From Mycolicibacterium sp. P9-64 (lineage in GTDB: Bacteria; Actinomycetota; Actinomycetes; Mycobacteriales; Mycobacteriaceae): 64,000 bases of DNA. The position numbers and the translations under genes were made by a program. The notes under the pieces are model-generated. The model was not told where the DNA came from. It saw only the letters and a list, made by a program, of their open reading frames with translations, and made no database searches. This document shows positions 16,720 through 25,908 of this stretch, piece by piece. Location of the stretch: contig NZ_NPKO01000006.1 in the NCBI RefSeq assembly GCF_008329605.1, positions 248,001 to 312,000 on the forward strand. Direction: 5' to 3'. How positions within the stretch are numbered: position 1 is the stretch's first letter; the number at the start of each line of letters is the position of its first letter.

Positions 16720-17769
16720 TCAGCAGCTCGACTTGTACGCCGCAGCGCCGCCCTCGCCGTCCAGGTTGTCCTTCGTGATGATGGTGAACCCGGTCTGGAC
16801 GTCCTTGGTGTTCTTGCCGCCGTCGAGCGCGGTCACGGCCTCGTCGATGCCGAACTTGCCGATGAGACTTGGCTCCTGGGCAACCAGCGCCTGTACGGTG
16901 CCCTCCTTGAGCGCCTGGATCTGATTCGGCCCTGCGTCGAAGCCGACGATCTTCACCTGGCCGCTCTTGCCTGCCTGCTTGACGCCAGTCGCCGCGCCCT
17001 CGGCGGCGAACAGGTTGGCGGCGAACACGCCGACGAGGTCGGGGTCCTTCTGCAACTGAGCACCCATCAGCTGGGCTGCGGTCGCCGGGTCGTCGTGGCT
17101 GTACTGCACGCCGACGTAGGTGAACTTCTGGTCGGCCTTGACGGCGTCCTCGAAGCCCTTGGTGCGGGCGTCAGTCGTCGAGATGCCGGGATCGACTCCC
17201 ATCACCATGACCTTGCCGCCCTCGGGATGCAGCTTCTTGATGGCGTCGAATGCCGCCTTGCCGCCACCCACGTTGTCGCTGGCGATCGCGGACACCGCGA
17301 ACGACGGGTCGTTCGTGGTGGTGTCGACGAGCACGACCTTGATGCCCGCCGCGGCCGCCTGCTCGAGGGGTTGCTGCATGGCCTGCACGTCGGTCGGTGC
17401 GACCAGCAGAGCGTCGGGCTTGCTGGCGACGATCGAGTCGACGATGGGCTTCTGCAGCGTCGGATCGAACTTCTGGGCGCCTTGCGTGTTGACCGTGACG
17501 CCGAGCTTGGCCGCCTCCTCCTGGGCGCCGCACTGCATCGTGATGTAGAACTGATCGCCCGCAACACCCTGCAGGAACTGAATGTTGTAGTCCTTGCTTG
17601 CCTTTGCCGGAGCGGTAACGGTGGTGGCCGCCGCCTCCGAGCTGGCAGGGGCCCCGCTCGACGTCTCGCCGCCACCGCTGGACTGCGGCTTCGACGACGT
17701 GCACGCCGGGAGTGTGAGCACTACCGCTCCCAATGCTCCCGCGACGAGCATCACGCGCTTACGGTTCAC
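16720..17769 (-). CDS. ABC sugar importer, substrate-binding lipoprotein
   Basis: 349-residue periplasmic-binding protein of the ribose/fructose type (Peripla_BP_4). Lipoprotein signal MNRKRVMLVAGALGAVV.. with lipobox LPAC and the lipidated Cys23, followed by a Ser/Ala-rich linker to about residue 65. I prefer GTG 17769, which gives an ideal signal peptide and has AAAGGA upstream; ATG 17784 or 17793 would add 5 or 8 residues, and 17793 overlaps the permease stop. Last gene of the transporter operon; the ligand is probably a polyol or ketose given the neighbours. Confidence 0.88.
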   Translation of the reverse strand: MNRKRVMLVAGALGAVVLTLPACTSSKPQSSGGGETSSGAPASSEAAATTVTAPAKASKDYNIQFLQGVAGDQFYITMQCGAQEEAAKLGVTVNTQGAQKFDPTLQKPIVDSIVASKPDALLVAPTDVQAMQQPLEQAAAAGIKVVLVDTTTNDPSFAVSAIASDNVGGGKAAFDAIKKLHPEGGKVMVMGVDPGISTTDARTKGFEDAVKADQKFTYVGVQYSHDDPATAAQLMGAQLQKDPDLVGVFAANLFAAEGAATGVKQAGKSGQVKIVGFDAGPNQIQALKEGTVQALVAQEPSLIGKFGIDEAVTALDGGKNTKDVQTGFTIITKDNLDGEGGAAAYKSSC

Positions 17770-17792
17770 TAGCGTTCCTTTCATAGGGCCCA

Positions 17793-18863
17793 TCACTGGG
17801 AGCCTCTCCGTTTGAAGAGGTTTCGTGTTCGCGCACTGCGCATGGCCGCGGCGCGCCTGGTTTGGTCGACGTAGACGGCGGCGATGAGCACCGAGCCGAC
17901 CGCGACGCCCTGCCAGAACGGCTGGACGCCGATGATGACGAACCCCGACTGCAAAACCGCCGGGATGAACAGGCCGACGACGGTGCCGAAGATCGTGCCG
18001 TAGCCGCCGAAGATGGACGTGCCGCCTATCACCACCGCGGCGATGACGTTGAGGTTCGTCAACGACTGCCCTGCGATGGTGGTGGTGCCGTACTGCGCAA
18101 GCGAGAGCAGCGCGCCAACCCCGGCCAGCGTTCCTGCCAGTGCGTAGACGCACACCAGATGCCGCGTCACCTTGATGCCGGTGCGGCGGGCGGCTTCCTC
18201 GTTGGAGCCGATGGCATAGGTGTAGAGGCCGAACTTGGTCTTGTGCAGCAGGATTCCGCCGACGATCAACACGATCAACGCGACGAACGGCAGGCCGGGA
18301 ATGCCAAGGATCTTCGTGTAGGCGCTGAAGTCGGTCAGTTCGTCGGGCACCGAGCGGATGTCGATGCCACCGGTGATCACCTGCGCCAGACCCAACGCGA
18401 TCGACAGCGTGCCAAGGGTGACGATCAGGGCGGGCACCTTGGCTCTTGCGACCAGGAAGCCGTTGAACGTGCCCCAGGCCATGCCGCTGACGATCGCGGC
18501 GACCAGCCCGACGGCAGCAACGCCAATTCCGTTGCCGCCCATCGCCGCCATCACCTTGGCCGCGATCACCGACGAGAACACCAGAACCGAACCGACCGAC
18601 AGATCGATGCCCGAGGTGATGATGACGAACGTCATCCCGACGCCGAGCACCGCCCACACCGCGACGTTCTGCGAGATCAGCGAGAAGTTGCCTGCGGACA
18701 GGAAGCGGTCGCCCGCGATGATCGTGAAGAACACGCAGATCACGACGAGGACTCCGAGGATCCAGACGGCCTGCAGTCCGAGGGCTCGCTTGAGCAGGGA
18801 CTGTGTTGGGTCGCCCTCGTCGCCGCTGCTGACGACTGCCGGTTGGTTCGCAAGAGTACTCAC
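17793..18863 (-). CDS. ABC sugar importer, permease (RbsC/FrcC type)
   Basis: 356 residues with about ten membrane helices; family markers GMTFVIITSGIDLSVGSVL and NVIAAVVIGGTSIFGG. Forms the membrane channel of a CUT2 importer. GTG start at 18863 overlaps the ATPase stop (GTGA). Confidence 0.92.
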   Translation of the reverse strand: MSTLANQPAVVSSGDEGDPTQSLLKRALGLQAVWILGVLVVICVFFTIIAGDRFLSAGNFSLISQNVAVWAVLGVGMTFVIITSGIDLSVGSVLVFSSVIAAKVMAAMGGNGIGVAAVGLVAAIVSGMAWGTFNGFLVARAKVPALIVTLGTLSIALGLAQVITGGIDIRSVPDELTDFSAYTKILGIPGLPFVALIVLIVGGILLHKTKFGLYTYAIGSNEEAARRTGIKVTRHLVCVYALAGTLAGVGALLSLAQYGTTTIAGQSLTNLNVIAAVVIGGTSIFGGYGTIFGTVVGLFIPAVLQSGFVIIGVQPFWQGVAVGSVLIAAVYVDQTRRAAAMRSARTRNLFKRRGSQ

Positions 18864-19624
18864 GCGGCACCCTCCCTCGTGTCGAGTGCGCCGGTCATGG
18901 CGCCCACCAGTGTCTCCACGGACGTGTCGGGTCCTCGATAGGTGGCGACGCGCCTGCCGAGGCGCAGCACGTGGATGCGGTCACACACCTCGAGCACGTG
19001 CGGCATCGAGTGGCTGATCAGAACGACGGCAATGCCCTTGTCCCGCACGCGCTTTATCGACTCGAGCACGTTCTTGGTCTGCACCACCCCGAGCGCGGCC
19101 GTCGGCTCGTCGAGGATGACGACCTTGTCGGCCCAGGCGATGGCCCGCGCGATGGCAATGCCCTGCCGCTGCCCGCCGGACATGCTGCCAACGGGCGAGG
19201 TCAGAGATCGCACCGTCGCACCGAGCTGCTTGAAGGACGCCGAGGCCTGGCGGCGCATCTCCTTGTCGTCCATGAAGCCGAGCTTGCCGAGGATCCCCTT
19301 GCGCGCAATCTCGCGGCCGAGGAACACGTTCTGGACCGGATCGAGGTGCGGCGCGAGCGCCAGATCTTGATACACCACCTCGATGCCGAGGTCGTTGGCC
19401 TGCCGCGGGGTGGTCAGCCGGACCGGCTTGCCCTCGAAGCAGATCTCGCCCTCGTCCAGCTCGAGGCTCCCCGATAGCGCCTTGATGAGTGTTGACTTGC
19501 CTGCGCCGTTGTCGCCGATCAGCCCGACGACCTCGCCAGGGTTGACGTCGAAGTCGGCGCTGTCGAGCGCGCGTACGTGGCCGAAGCTGCGGGAAATGCC
19601 TCGCGCCTCAAGCAATGCCGTCAT
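18860..19624 (-). CDS. ABC sugar importer, ATP-binding protein (single-domain FrcA type)
   Basis: 254 residues, one nucleotide-binding domain rather than the two fused domains of RbsA. Walker A GDNGAGKST, Q-loop VVYQDLAL, signature MSGGQRQGIAIARA, Walker B VVILDEPTAAL and switch His in LISHSM are all intact. The single-domain arrangement with RbsC- and RbsB-type partners resembles the fructose importer FrcBCA of rhizobia. ATGA overlap with manA; ribosome site GGAAAGG. Confidence 0.92.
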   Translation of the reverse strand: MTALLEARGISRSFGHVRALDSADFDVNPGEVVGLIGDNGAGKSTLIKALSGSLELDEGEICFEGKPVRLTTPRQANDLGIEVVYQDLALAPHLDPVQNVFLGREIARKGILGKLGFMDDKEMRRQASASFKQLGATVRSLTSPVGSMSGGQRQGIAIARAIAWADKVVILDEPTAALGVVQTKNVLESIKRVRDKGIAVVLISHSMPHVLEVCDRIHVLRLGRRVATYRGPDTSVETLVGAMTGALDTREGAA

Positions 19625-20643
19625 GCGGATGCCTTTCCGTTCGGTGGCCAGGTGGTGCCAGGCCGGCAGACGAGCAGACGGCAATCGCCGTCGACGTGCC
19701 AATCACCCGAGCCTGCGGGGACGACGAGCGTCTGACCCCTTGTCACGTCCAGTGCCCGACTCTGCGATCCGGTCAGCGCGCCGGCTCCGGAGAGCACGAC
19801 CGCGATCGCGAACCCGGCGGGAACGTCGACGCCCGATGTCAGCAGATCCATCCGGAAGAACGGAGCGGCCTCCTCGGGCAGCACCTCGACGAAGCCGGCC
19901 ACGTGGGCGGCGGTGTGCCGCGTCAGCGCGGCGACGTCGGACAGCGCGGCGGTGTCGACGACCGACAGTGCCACGTCCCTTGGGAGGCCGAGGAAGACTT
20001 CGTCGTCGGATGCCGTGGTGTTGGTGCGCTCCAACAGGATTGACTGATCGGTCGGCTCCTGAGCCTCGACCAGCAGGATGCCGGCACCGATCGCGTGCGG
20101 CGTGCCGCCAGGCACCAGCACGCCGTCGCCAGGTCGCACCGGAACCCTGTGCATCAGCGCGAGCATCGCGTCGGCGTCTTGCGCGTCGACGAGCGCTGAC
20201 ACCCGGTCTGGGTCGACGTCCTCCCGCCAGCCGACCCACACGGCCGCGTCGTCGTCTGCTTCGAGGATGAACCACGCCTCGGTCTTGCCGTAGGCGCAGC
20301 CCAGGTGCTGCGTCGCGTACGTACGGGTGGGATGCACGTGCACGGGAAGCCGCTGCCCGGCGTCGAGCAGCTTGACCAGCACGCCCGTGTCACCGGGATC
20401 GCCGTCGTCGCGGCCAAGCCAGTCGCGCGGATCGGCGATGACCGCGTCACGGAGCAGGGTGCCGTCTTCTAGCCGTGCGGGTCCGAGGGTTGGCTCGCCG
20501 TAGCGGGCGACGGTGGCGCCCACCCACTCCTCTGGCGAACGGTCGCCAACCGGCGGCAGGCCCCGCCAGGCGGCGAGCGCGGGCCCGCCTGCGTACCAGT
20601 GCGGTACGACGTTGGGCGGCAGGAGCTGTGGCTGCACGATCAC
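19621..20643 (-). CDS. manA: mannose-6-phosphate isomerase, class I
   Basis: 340-residue type I phosphomannose isomerase, a cupin-fold zinc enzyme that interconverts mannose 6-phosphate and fructose 6-phosphate. Visible metal-site segments are LPVHVHPTRTYA, KTEAWFILE and VPGGTPHAIGAG. GTG start at 20643. Placed between the dehydrogenase and the ABC ATPase genes in one operon, which suggests that the imported compound or its product enters through mannose or fructose phosphates, or that the enzyme acts on another hexose phosphate here. Confidence 0.88.
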   Translation of the reverse strand: MIVQPQLLPPNVVPHWYAGGPALAAWRGLPPVGDRSPEEWVGATVARYGEPTLGPARLEDGTLLRDAVIADPRDWLGRDDGDPGDTGVLVKLLDAGQRLPVHVHPTRTYATQHLGCAYGKTEAWFILEADDDAAVWVGWREDVDPDRVSALVDAQDADAMLALMHRVPVRPGDGVLVPGGTPHAIGAGILLVEAQEPTDQSILLERTNTTASDDEVFLGLPRDVALSVVDTAALSDVAALTRHTAAHVAGFVEVLPEEAAPFFRMDLLTSGVDVPAGFAIAVVLSGAGALTGSQSRALDVTRGQTLVVPAGSGDWHVDGDCRLLVCRPGTTWPPNGKASA

Positions 20644-20671
20644 CTCTCTGTGATGGTCCGGTCGAGCTTGT

Positions 20672-21697
20672 TCAGGCGACGATGACGACCTTGTGTGCGG
20701 TCGGGTCGGCGCGCAGAGCGTCCAGTGCTCGTCCGTAGTCGTCGAGCCCGAACCGATGGGTGACGATGCCCTCAGTCCGCACCCTGCCGCCGCGAAGGGC
20801 GTCGATGGCCGCGCCGAACGACGTCATCTCGGCGAACGATCCCTTGATCGTGATCTCGCGACGGAAGACGTCGAACGGATGGAATCGAACGAGGTCGCTC
20901 TCGCTGGTGACGCCGTAGATCAGAACGGTTCCGCCGCGGCGGGTCAATGGCACGCAGATGTCGCCGACGGTCGGCGAGCCGGTGGCCTCCACGACCGCGT
21001 CGTATCCGTCGCCGTGCGGTGAGGCAGCAAGCAGCGCAGCGATGTTGGCGTCCGGGTCGTCTCGCGAGATCCGAACCACCTGGTCGACGCCCAACCGGGA
21101 CGCGGTGTCGAGCTTGAACTGGCTCGGGCCCGCGACGGTGACCGACGAGGCGCCACCGGAGGCGATGAGCTGGGCCAGCAGAAGCCCGGTCGGACCAGCG
21201 CCGAGCACCAACGCGCTTCCACCTGGGCGCATCTGCAGCGACTCGAGGCCGTGCATGGCACACGACGTCGGTTCACTGAACACCGCTGTGTCAGCGGGGA
21301 TCCCCTCCGTCGAGAACACCAGCTTGTGATCGGCGACGGCATACTCGGCGAAGAAACCCTGGAAGTTGCTGCCGTACCCCAACATGGCGGCGCACTGTCC
21401 GAGCCGGCCCGCCAGGCAGTAGGCACACTGACCGCAGTACACGTTCGGGTTCACCGTGACCTGCTCACCGATCTGGAACCGGTCCACGCCGTCACCGAGT
21501 TGATCGACCACACCAACCACCTCGTGGCCGGGGATCAGCGGGAACACCGCGCCGAATTCACCCTCGTGAATGTGCAGGTCCGTTCCGCAGACACCGACCT
21601 GGCCGACCTTGATGCGCACCTGTCCCGGTGCAGCCTCGGGCGTGGGGACGTCGGTCACCGACCACGTCTTGGCGGCGTCGTAGTGCACGGCCTTCAT
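20672..21697 (-). CDS. zinc-dependent medium-chain alcohol (polyol) dehydrogenase
   Basis: 341 residues. Catalytic zinc ligands Cys37 (VGVCGTDLHIHEG) and His58 (IPGHEVVG), structural-zinc cysteines in YCGQCAYCLAGRLGQC, and the NAD(P) loop VLGAGPTGLLL. Members near this sequence oxidise sorbitol, threonine, butanediol or similar diols. First gene of the five-gene transport operon and divergent from lacI-type gene 1, so it probably makes the first oxidation of the imported polyol to a ketose. Confidence 0.9.
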   Translation of the reverse strand: MKAVHYDAAKTWSVTDVPTPEAAPGQVRIKVGQVGVCGTDLHIHEGEFGAVFPLIPGHEVVGVVDQLGDGVDRFQIGEQVTVNPNVYCGQCAYCLAGRLGQCAAMLGYGSNFQGFFAEYAVADHKLVFSTEGIPADTAVFSEPTSCAMHGLESLQMRPGGSALVLGAGPTGLLLAQLIASGGASSVTVAGPSQFKLDTASRLGVDQVVRISRDDPDANIAALLAASPHGDGYDAVVEATGSPTVGDICVPLTRRGGTVLIYGVTSESDLVRFHPFDVFRREITIKGSFAEMTSFGAAIDALRGGRVRTEGIVTHRFGLDDYGRALDALRADPTAHKVVIVA

Positions 21698-21806
21698 GTG
21701 CCCGTCTTGTCTCCGTCTCTTGAGTTCGGTCGAGATCCCAGTGGGTTCGTCGAGTGCCCGTGTTACCTGGGTCACTCTGTGCCGGGACAGTACGCCACCT
21801 CCACGC

Positions 21807-21859
21807 GTATGTCACCGGTGTCAGAAAATTGGACACGGAATCTGACATCGGTGACATAC
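21807..21859. promoter_or_regulatory. paired LacI-type operators upstream of regulator 1
   Basis: Two 19-bp arms (21807-21825 and 21841-21859) form an inverted repeat with one mismatch. Each arm contains its own imperfect palindrome with a central CG: TGTCACCGGTGTCA (21810-21823) and TGACATCGGTGACA (21843-21856), centres 33 bp apart. A TTGGAC -35-like box lies between them. This is the form of a LacI-family operator pair and lies between the dehydrogenase operon and the regulator. Confidence 0.75.
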
Positions 21860-21892
21860 TGGCGCCGACCCGAGGCGAGGAGGGAATCGTCG

Positions 21893-22927
21893 ATGGCCAC
21901 GATGCGCGAAGTCGCACTGCGGGCAGGCGTGAGCGCCAAGACGGTTTCGCGCGTCGTCAACAACGACCGTTACGTCTCGGCGGACGTCCGCGAACGCGTC
22001 GAGCGGGCGATCGACGAACTCCGGTACGTGCCCAACATGCTCGCCGTGACGTTCCGTACCGGTCGTGACGCCGCGATCGGCATCGCCGTGCCCGGCGTCG
22101 CGGATCCGTTCTTCGCCAGCATCATTGACGCCGTCGAGCGGGAAGCCAGCCAGCGCGGAGTCGCGGTCATCGTGACGAGTGTCGGCTGGGAACCGTCCCA
22201 CGAACAACGGTCCATCGAGGCGGTCCTTCATCGACGGGTGTCGGGCATGATCATCTGCCCGGTCGGCCCCGACATGTCCTTCCTGCGCACGTGGCAGGCG
22301 CGCACGCCGCTGGTGTTCGTCGACCGCGTACCCGGTCGGTTGACCGCTGACGCCGTCGTGCAGGACGACGTCGGCGGTGGTCGCGAGGCCACCAGGCACC
22401 TGATCTCGCACGGGCACCGACGCATTGCGTTCGCGGGCGACGAAGCCGTGACCGGAATGCTGCGTTTGGAGGGTTGTCAACGGGCGCTGGCCGACGCCGG
22501 TCTGCCGCAGCGCAGTGACCACGTGCACCTCGGCGCCGTGGACATCCCCACGGTGACGGCGGCGCTGCGTCGCATGCTCGACGCTCCAGAACCGCCGACC
22601 GCGGTGTTCTCGTCGAACGCCCGCTGCACCATTTCGTTGGTGTCGGCACTGCAGACACTGCGCCGCAAGGACATTGGAGTCGTCGGATTCGGCGACTTTC
22701 CGACCGCCGCTGCGCTCAATCCCGCGGTGACGGTGATCCACCAGGACGGCGACGCGATGGGCCGGTTCGCCGCCAACCGGCTGTTCGCTCGGCTCGACGA
22801 GCCAAATCGGCGGCTGCGGCGGCGCACCGTTCTGCCGGTTTCGCTGGTGACACGCACATCGTGCGCGATGCCCGGCGAGAAGGTGAGCGCCGGACACGGC
22901 GAGGTCGTCGACGGCGTCGGCGCATGA
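21893..22927 (+). CDS. LacI-family transcriptional regulator 1
   Basis: 344 residues. The LacI headpiece is clear: MREVALRAGVSAKTVSRVVN and the hinge region VPNMLA, then the two-lobed sugar-binding domain. GGAGGG ribosome site before ATG 21893. The paired operator just upstream argues for autoregulation and control of the divergent polyol dehydrogenase/transport operon. The next gene overlaps its stop (ATGA). Confidence 0.92.
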   Translation: MATMREVALRAGVSAKTVSRVVNNDRYVSADVRERVERAIDELRYVPNMLAVTFRTGRDAAIGIAVPGVADPFFASIIDAVEREASQRGVAVIVTSVGWEPSHEQRSIEAVLHRRVSGMIICPVGPDMSFLRTWQARTPLVFVDRVPGRLTADAVVQDDVGGGREATRHLISHGHRRIAFAGDEAVTGMLRLEGCQRALADAGLPQRSDHVHLGAVDIPTVTAALRRMLDAPEPPTAVFSSNARCTISLVSALQTLRRKDIGVVGFGDFPTAAALNPAVTVIHQDGDAMGRFAANRLFARLDEPNRRLRRRTVLPVSLVTRTSCAMPGEKVSAGHGEVVDGVGA

Positions 22928-23487
22928 CCGCGCTGCCGGTGGTGCTGCTGTCCGGCGCACCTGCATCCGGCAAGAGCACGCTGGCGCACCTGGTCGCACG
23001 CGAGCTCCGCGCCGCCGTCATCGACCAGGACGTCGCCACGGCTCCCCTGGTCGACGTCGTGCAGCGGCTGGTGGGCGTCGACGACCTCGACGATCCACGC
23101 CTGGCCGGGCTGACTCGAGATGCGCGCTACCGGGTGGTGCTCGACCTCGCGGTCGACAATCTCGACGCGGGCATCCCCGTGGTGTTGGTCGCCCCGTTCA
23201 CCGCCGAGCGGGCACGTCCTACGGCCTGGACCGCGACCCACGATCGTCTGGTTGTCGCTGGCGGCGCGCCGACGCTGGTGTGGCTGCGCCTCGAGCCCGA
23301 GGAGATGGTGCGCAGGCTTCGCGCGCGGGGCGCCGATCGGGATGCGGCGAAGCTCGCCGCCGCCGACTACGTCACCGAGGTGGCGGCGTTGGCATGCCAG
23401 GCGCCCGTCGTTCCGCATATCGCCCTCGATGCCACCTTGCACCCTGCTGAGCTGGCCCGCGCCGTCCTCGACGCGGTTTCTCGGTAA
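22924..23487 (+). CDS. P-loop kinase-like protein (AAA_33)
   Basis: 187 residues with Walker A LLSGAPASGKST and a later REARG-like lid RLRARGADRD. The fold is that of gluconate kinase, shikimate kinase and related small-molecule kinases; no family-specific substrate motif is visible. It overlaps the LacI gene 1 stop by ATGA and is followed by the operators of LacI gene 2, so it belongs to the sugar island. A carbohydrate kinase role is inference. Confidence 0.78.
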   Translation: MTALPVVLLSGAPASGKSTLAHLVARELRAAVIDQDVATAPLVDVVQRLVGVDDLDDPRLAGLTRDARYRVVLDLAVDNLDAGIPVVLVAPFTAERARPTAWTATHDRLVVAGGAPTLVWLRLEPEEMVRRLRARGADRDAAKLAAADYVTEVAALACQAPVVPHIALDATLHPAELARAVLDAVSR

Positions 23488-23491
23488 GTCT

Positions 23492-23539
23492 TGCCATCGA
23501 TGGCACAGTCCGACAGACTGGGCTCTGCCATCGATGGCA
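23492..23539. promoter_or_regulatory. paired LacI-type operators upstream of regulator 2
   Basis: Two identical perfect palindromes TGCCATCGATGGCA at 23492-23505 and 23526-23539, centres 34 bp apart, both with the central CG of LacI-family operators. They lie 5 bp after the kinase stop and 24 bp before the regulator start, so they most likely autoregulate LacI 2 and the kinase-aldolase genes behind it. Confidence 0.85.
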
Positions 23540-23562
23540 CAAACCTCGGATTCGGAGCGGGA

Positions 23563-24555
23563 GTGGTGGTGGACAAGAGCATCTTGCGCGACGTGGCCGA
23601 GGCCGCCGGCGTCAGCCTGCGCACCGCATCCCGCGTGCTCAACGAGGACCCCAAGGTTGCCGTCGACACCCGCGCCCGCGTGCAACAGGTGATGCGCGAC
23701 CTGAAGTACACCCCCGACTCCATGGCTCGTTCGCTGCGCGCAGGTACCGACACCGCCGTCGCCATGGTCGTCGAGTCGATTGCCGACCCGTTCTTCTCCG
23801 CGATGGTGGAGGCCGTCGAGCGGGCCCCGTCGAACAGTGGCAAGTCGGTGCTCGTCGCCTCAACGCACGGCGACGCCGCACGCGAGCGCGACGTCGTCGA
23901 ACAGATGCTCTCCCGCCGGGTATCCGGCATGCTGCTGGCTCCCACCGCTGGCGACCATTCCTGGCTGCGGACCGACACACCACTGGTGCTGGTCGACCGC
24001 GCTGCCCCTGGGCTGGACGCCGACGTCGTCGGAATCGACGACGAAGCCGCAACGGCGGATGCCGTCGACCATCTCGTCGAACACGGCCACCGGCGGATTG
24101 CGTACGTCAGCGACCACCCGCTGGTGCCAACGTCGCGCGCCCGGCTGGCCGGCTATCGGCGCGCCATGACAGCGCACGGTCTCGACGTCGACCCGCCGCT
24201 CGTCCACGCCGAGTGCCCCGACCCATCGTCGGCCGCGGAGGCAACGCGAAACCTGCTGTCCACCAACGCTCCCCCGACCGCACTGCTGAGCGCGGCGACC
24301 CGCTGCTCGCTGGGCGTCGTGCCGACCCTGCACGCGCTCGGCCGAACCGACATGGCGCTGGTCTGCTTCGGCGACTTCGCCATGGCCGACCTCCTGCAAC
24401 CCGGTATTACCGTGGTCGACCATTCCGCAGAGGCCGTCGGCGCCGCAGCCGCCAACCGGCTGGCCGAGCGCATCGCCCACCCAGGCATACCCGTGTCGAG
24501 GCTGCACGTTCCGGTGCGGCTGATCCCTCGCGGCTCTGGTGAGCTGCGACCGTGA
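23563..24555 (+). CDS. LacI-family transcriptional regulator 2
   Basis: 330 residues. Headpiece LRDVAEAAGVSLRTASRVLN and hinge YTPDSMARSLR, then the sugar-binding domain; clearly a paralogue of regulator 1 (both have FFxxMVEAVER-like and RRVSGM segments). Three GTG codons in a row (23563, 23566, 23569) could start it; GGAG and GGGAG lie at suitable distance. An in-frame TTG at 23491 would place the operators inside the gene and is unlikely. It overlaps the FGGY kinase start by GTGA. Confidence 0.9.
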   Translation: MVVDKSILRDVAEAAGVSLRTASRVLNEDPKVAVDTRARVQQVMRDLKYTPDSMARSLRAGTDTAVAMVVESIADPFFSAMVEAVERAPSNSGKSVLVASTHGDAARERDVVEQMLSRRVSGMLLAPTAGDHSWLRTDTPLVLVDRAAPGLDADVVGIDDEAATADAVDHLVEHGHRRIAYVSDHPLVPTSRARLAGYRRAMTAHGLDVDPPLVHAECPDPSSAAEATRNLLSTNAPPTALLSAATRCSLGVVPTLHALGRTDMALVCFGDFAMADLLQPGITVVDHSAEAVGAAAANRLAERIAHPGIPVSRLHVPVRLIPRGSGELRP

Positions 24556-25898
24556 TCACGCGTGACGCCGTCGCGGGAGTCGACCTCGGCACCACGATGT
24601 CGAAGGTCTTGTTGCGCACGGCAGATGGTGAACAGCTCGCGCTGGTCGAGACCCGCACACCGTGGACGACGACACCGGACGGCGGCACCGAACTCGACGC
24701 CGAGCGGTTCGTCGGACTCGCCGTCGACCTACTGCGGCGCGCTTACGAACAGGCCGCCGCCATTGCGCCGCTGCGGGTATCGGCGATCGCCGTGGCAGGC
24801 CTTGCCGAAAGCGGTGTGCTGCTCGACGGGTCGGGCAGCACGCGGACGCCCGTCGTCGCGTGGTTCGACCGCCGCGGCGCCCACCAGATCGAGTCGATGT
24901 CGCTGCGCGAACCAAACTTCGGGCCGGCCTTCGTACGAAGGACGGGGCTCCCGCTGGACTGCCAGGCCAGCGTCGCCAAGCTGCTGTGGTTCGTCGACGA
25001 CGGACTCGAACTGACATCCGCGCACCGCTGGCTCAGCGTGCCCGAGTACGTCGTGCACAGGCTCGGCGGCGAACTGGTGCACGAGCCATCGCTCGCCTCC
25101 CGAACCGGACTGCTCGACCAGGCGACGGGCGCACCGTGGACCGAAGGTGCGAAACACCTCGGCCTTCCGCCGACGCTGCTGCCCGCCAGGCAACCCTACG
25201 GAGAGAGCGTTGGCAGGCTGGCGCACAACGGTTTACCGGCAGGTCTGCGCGATGCCGCCCTCGTCGTCGGCGGCCACGACCACGCAGTCGCGGCCATCGG
25301 CGTCGGCGCCACCGGACCCGACGAACTGTTCAACTCCACGGGAACCGCCGACGTCGTGGTCCGATCTCTGCCCGGTGCACTCACCGACGAAGAACGCGAA
25401 AACCTCGTCGGAAACGGCATATCGGTCGGTATGCACGTACTGCCGGGCACCAGTGCGCTCATCGGCGGCGTCCGCGGCGGTCTGCTCCTGCGCCGGGTGC
25501 TCGCGCTGCTGGGGACGACCACCGCAGCGGAGCGGGACGCACTCGACGAGGCAGCGCTGGCAGTCGGGTCGCTACCCGTCGGCCTCGAAGTCTCCGGCGC
25601 AGGCCCGACGGGTGACGACGTCGTTCTGCGTGTGCGTGACGGCGCCGATCCGGCCACCATCTGGGCGGCGGCCACGCGCTACACCGCGCGAGAGACCAAG
25701 GCCCTTCTCGACCTGATGGAACACGTCGTCGGCCCCCACTCGCGGGCGGTCGCCAGCGGCGGGTGGACCCGAATGGCGAGTGTGCGGACGGCGAAGTCCG
25801 CGGTCATCGACCACCTGACGTTCTCCGAGTCAAGCGAGCCCGGCGTAGCCGGTGCCGCGCTGCTGGCCCAACGGGCCATCGTCCCAAGCCCCGTCTAG
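24552..25898 (+). CDS. FGGY-family carbohydrate kinase (copy 2)
   Basis: 448 residues. VDLGTTMSKVLLRTADG at the N-terminus, VVGGHDHAVAAIG and ELFNSTGTADVVV in the middle, and AVASGGWTRMASV at the C-terminus align with copy 1 at 14.4-15.7 kb, so the two are paralogues. GTG start overlaps the LacI 2 stop. Followed after 10 bp by a class I aldolase. Substrate presumably a ketose; the two copies may act on different stereoisomers. Confidence 0.88.
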   Translation: MITRDAVAGVDLGTTMSKVLLRTADGEQLALVETRTPWTTTPDGGTELDAERFVGLAVDLLRRAYEQAAAIAPLRVSAIAVAGLAESGVLLDGSGSTRTPVVAWFDRRGAHQIESMSLREPNFGPAFVRRTGLPLDCQASVAKLLWFVDDGLELTSAHRWLSVPEYVVHRLGGELVHEPSLASRTGLLDQATGAPWTEGAKHLGLPPTLLPARQPYGESVGRLAHNGLPAGLRDAALVVGGHDHAVAAIGVGATGPDELFNSTGTADVVVRSLPGALTDEERENLVGNGISVGMHVLPGTSALIGGVRGGLLLRRVLALLGTTTAAERDALDEAALAVGSLPVGLEVSGAGPTGDDVVLRVRDGADPATIWAAATRYTARETKALLDLMEHVVGPHSRAVASGGWTRMASVRTAKSAVIDHLTFSESSEPGVAGAALLAQRAIVPSPV

Positions 25899-25908
25899 AA
25901 GGAGCGAC

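Noticed and set aside
16720..18870. One 716-residue protein spanning the binding protein and the permease region
   Set aside because: The N-terminal half is the permease gene read in the wrong frame; the permease has its own clear frame and the binding protein has its own signal peptide.
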